6,791 nucleotides of DNA from Legionellales bacterium (GTDB lineage: Bacteria > Pseudomonadota > Gammaproteobacteria > Berkiellales > Berkiellaceae): positions 1-6,791 of the forward strand of contig JAHFQF010000127.1 in NCBI GenBank assembly GCA_023266435.1, in the 5' to 3' direction. Below, one piece after another: positions 5,701 through 6,791 of this stretch; positions within the stretch are counted from its first letter, which is position 1, and every line of letters begins with the position of its first letter. The translations under genes and the position numbers were made by a program. The notes under the pieces are model-generated. The model was given only the letters and a program-made list of their open reading frames with translations. It did not search any database and was not told where the DNA came from.

Positions 5701-5727
5701 TTTTCAGATTTGCCGATTGTCAGTAGA

Positions 5728-5765
5728 AGGTCTAAAAACGAAGGACCTGTCACAGGAGAGCCTGT
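5728..5765 (+). promoter_or_regulatory. Leader with alternating hairpins around the ribosome-binding site
   Basis: The good ribosome-binding site AGGAG (5754-5758) lies 8 nt before ATG 5767. Its 5' half is in ACAGG (5752-5756), which can pair with CCTGT just downstream (5761-5765, loop AGAG). It can also pair with CCTG just upstream (5746-5749). That upstream segment is itself part of GACCT (5744-5748), which can pair with AGGTC (5728-5732). These pairings are mutually exclusive in part, so the leader could modulate translation. The stems are short (4-5 bp), so this is only suggestive. Confidence 0.35.
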
Positions 5766-5766
5766 A

Positions 5767-6791
5767 ATGTCTTACGGGCAAGCAGAATCAGAAGAGCCAA
5801 GCCTAGGCTATGCTGGACTTGTTGCAGCTAAGCAAGCTCGGATCCACACAATGATACAGGATGTGTCAAGCCAATCTCCTGAATCTGAACCAGCGCAAAT
5901 TGCAACATTCGAAGATCAAGACATGTTAGACAGCCGTAAAATGAATGCATGCATCGATCAGTACATTGAAGCTCAAGTCGTTGCCTATGATGAGCGAGCA
6001 GGTATAAAAACCAAAGTCATAGAGGGCGTGTTTTTCCGGCAACAGCAGGATGGGAGCGCTGCAGACCTTTATAAAGAGATACAGGGTAATTTTAAAAAAA
6101 AGACAATTTTAGCAGACAAGCCCACCTCAGATAAACTACAGTACGCTAAGGAAATTTATCGCATGCAAGCAATTGCAGCGCTTAAATTTGCACTGGATTA
6201 TTGTGATATCTTTTTAGATGACACAGATAAGCAAAGTAAAAAGAAAGAAATTTTTGACTTGTTTAAAGCAACGGAAGCCTGCATTATTAAAAAAGATGGA
6301 GATCCAATTGTCAAAGCACTCGTTAAATCATTCAATCAGTCTATTATTAATACACTGAAAAGCTCTACGGTCAGCTCTAAAGAAGTCAAGAAAAGGTTAG
6401 AGTATATCAAAACATGGTCCCCCAGCTCACTTGCTCCACATGACTTAGTGATGCTTGATAAGAAGCACAATACTTATCATGTGGCCAGTAGCATTTCTGC
6501 ACCCTCGCCAGAGCAAATGGTGCATATGGCTGTCATTGCTTTGCATTCAAGTAAGCAGCCAATAACAGAAGAGAAGGTGCTGGGATATATTCAATACAAT
6601 CTACCAGAAAAGTATAAAACGTATGGACAAGAGATTAAAAAAGAATTAGCCGCAGAAATCGAATCCTTAAAGAAAGCGAATAAAATAGAGCTACCGGCAT
6701 GGTACCAGCAAGCATCTGCGCGTCGTAAAAAGATAATTGAGCACTATGCCGGTAACTTCATTAATGGTTTTATGTGTGTGCCTGTGTTGTT
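5767..6791 (+). CDS. Unrecognised large soluble protein, N-terminal 341 residues (3' end outside window)
   Basis: The frame is open from ATG 5767 to the window end without a stop, giving at least 341 residues. The start is supported by AGGAG eight bases upstream and a plausible promoter at 5629-5656. I recognise no domain or catalytic motif. The first 55 residues are acidic and Ser/Pro/Gln-rich (for example SSQSPESEPAQ), probably disordered. The rest is rich in Lys and Glu with helix-like stretches, such as LQYAKEIYRMQAIAALKFAL (124-143) and EIKKELAAEIESLKKANKIE (289-308), which may be short coiled coils. No signal peptide or clear membrane segment is seen. A cytoplasmic protein or an effector-like protein secreted without a signal peptide are both possible. 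The composition resembles the orphan proteins common in Legionella/Coxiella-type genomes, but that is inference only. It is divergent from the DUF2062 pair, and nothing visible links it functionally to the lol genes. Confidence 0.8.
   Translation, partial: MSYGQAESEEPSLGYAGLVAAKQARIHTMIQDVSSQSPESEPAQIATFEDQDMLDSRKMNACIDQYIEAQVVAYDERAGIKTKVIEGVFFRQQQDGSAADLYKEIQGNFKKKTILADKPTSDKLQYAKEIYRMQAIAALKFALDYCDIFLDDTDKQSKKKEIFDLFKATEACIIKKDGDPIVKALVKSFNQSIINTLKSSTVSSKEVKKRLEYIKTWSPSSLAPHDLVMLDKKHNTYHVASSISAPSPEQMVHMAVIALHSSKQPITEEKVLGYIQYNLPEKYKTYGQEIKKELAAEIESLKKANKIELPAWYQQASARRKKIIEHYAGNFINGFMCVPVL

Overview
The window looks like chromosomal DNA from a Gram-negative gammaproteobacterium. It carries an inner-membrane Lol lipoprotein-sorting transporter, an E. 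coli-type CorA and two DUF2062 membrane proteins. The moderate-to-low GC, a single hybrid LolC/LolE permease and a lysine-rich, helix-rich orphan protein suggest a Legionella/Coxiella-like lineage. That placement is an inference, not something the sequence proves.

Layout from left to right. (1) Positions 1-753, minus strand: the N-terminal 251 residues of a CorA Mg2+/Co2+ channel, with the membrane part outside the window. (2) Positions 793-953: a 161-bp coaxial imperfect palindrome lying between the corA start and the next gene's stop. (3) Positions 962-2128, minus strand: a DAHP-synthase-family (type I-beta) protein with an N-terminal ferredoxin-like domain and several altered signature residues. 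(4) Positions 2129-2445: a divergent 317-bp intergenic region with a multi-helix inverted-repeat structure, a solo copy of the palindrome arm, and a candidate promoter for the lol genes. (5) Positions 2446-4375, plus strand: a two-gene operon encoding a LolC/LolE-family permease (probably LolF-type) and the LolD ATPase, overlapping by 8 bp. (6) Positions 4390-5608, minus strand: two tandem paralogous DUF2062 membrane proteins. Each has its own ribosome-binding site and a candidate promoter, and a GC-rich hairpin separates them. (7) Positions 5609-5766: a compact divergent promoter region with a tandem 7-mer and an alternating-hairpin leader. (8) Positions 5767-6791, plus strand: the first 341 residues of an unrecognised large protein that runs off the window.

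How the parts fit. The permease and LolD together would extract outer-membrane lipoproteins from the inner membrane and hand them to LolA. The DUF2062 proteins are small integral membrane proteins of unknown role that converge on lolD and may be linked to envelope biogenesis. The CorA and DAHP-synthase-like genes are housekeeping-type genes read in the same direction and separated by the palindrome. No classical mobile-element gene, tRNA, rRNA or CRISPR array is visible. The most unusual items are the two structured intergenic elements, the divergent active site of the DAHP-synthase-like protein, and the orphan gene with its structured leader.
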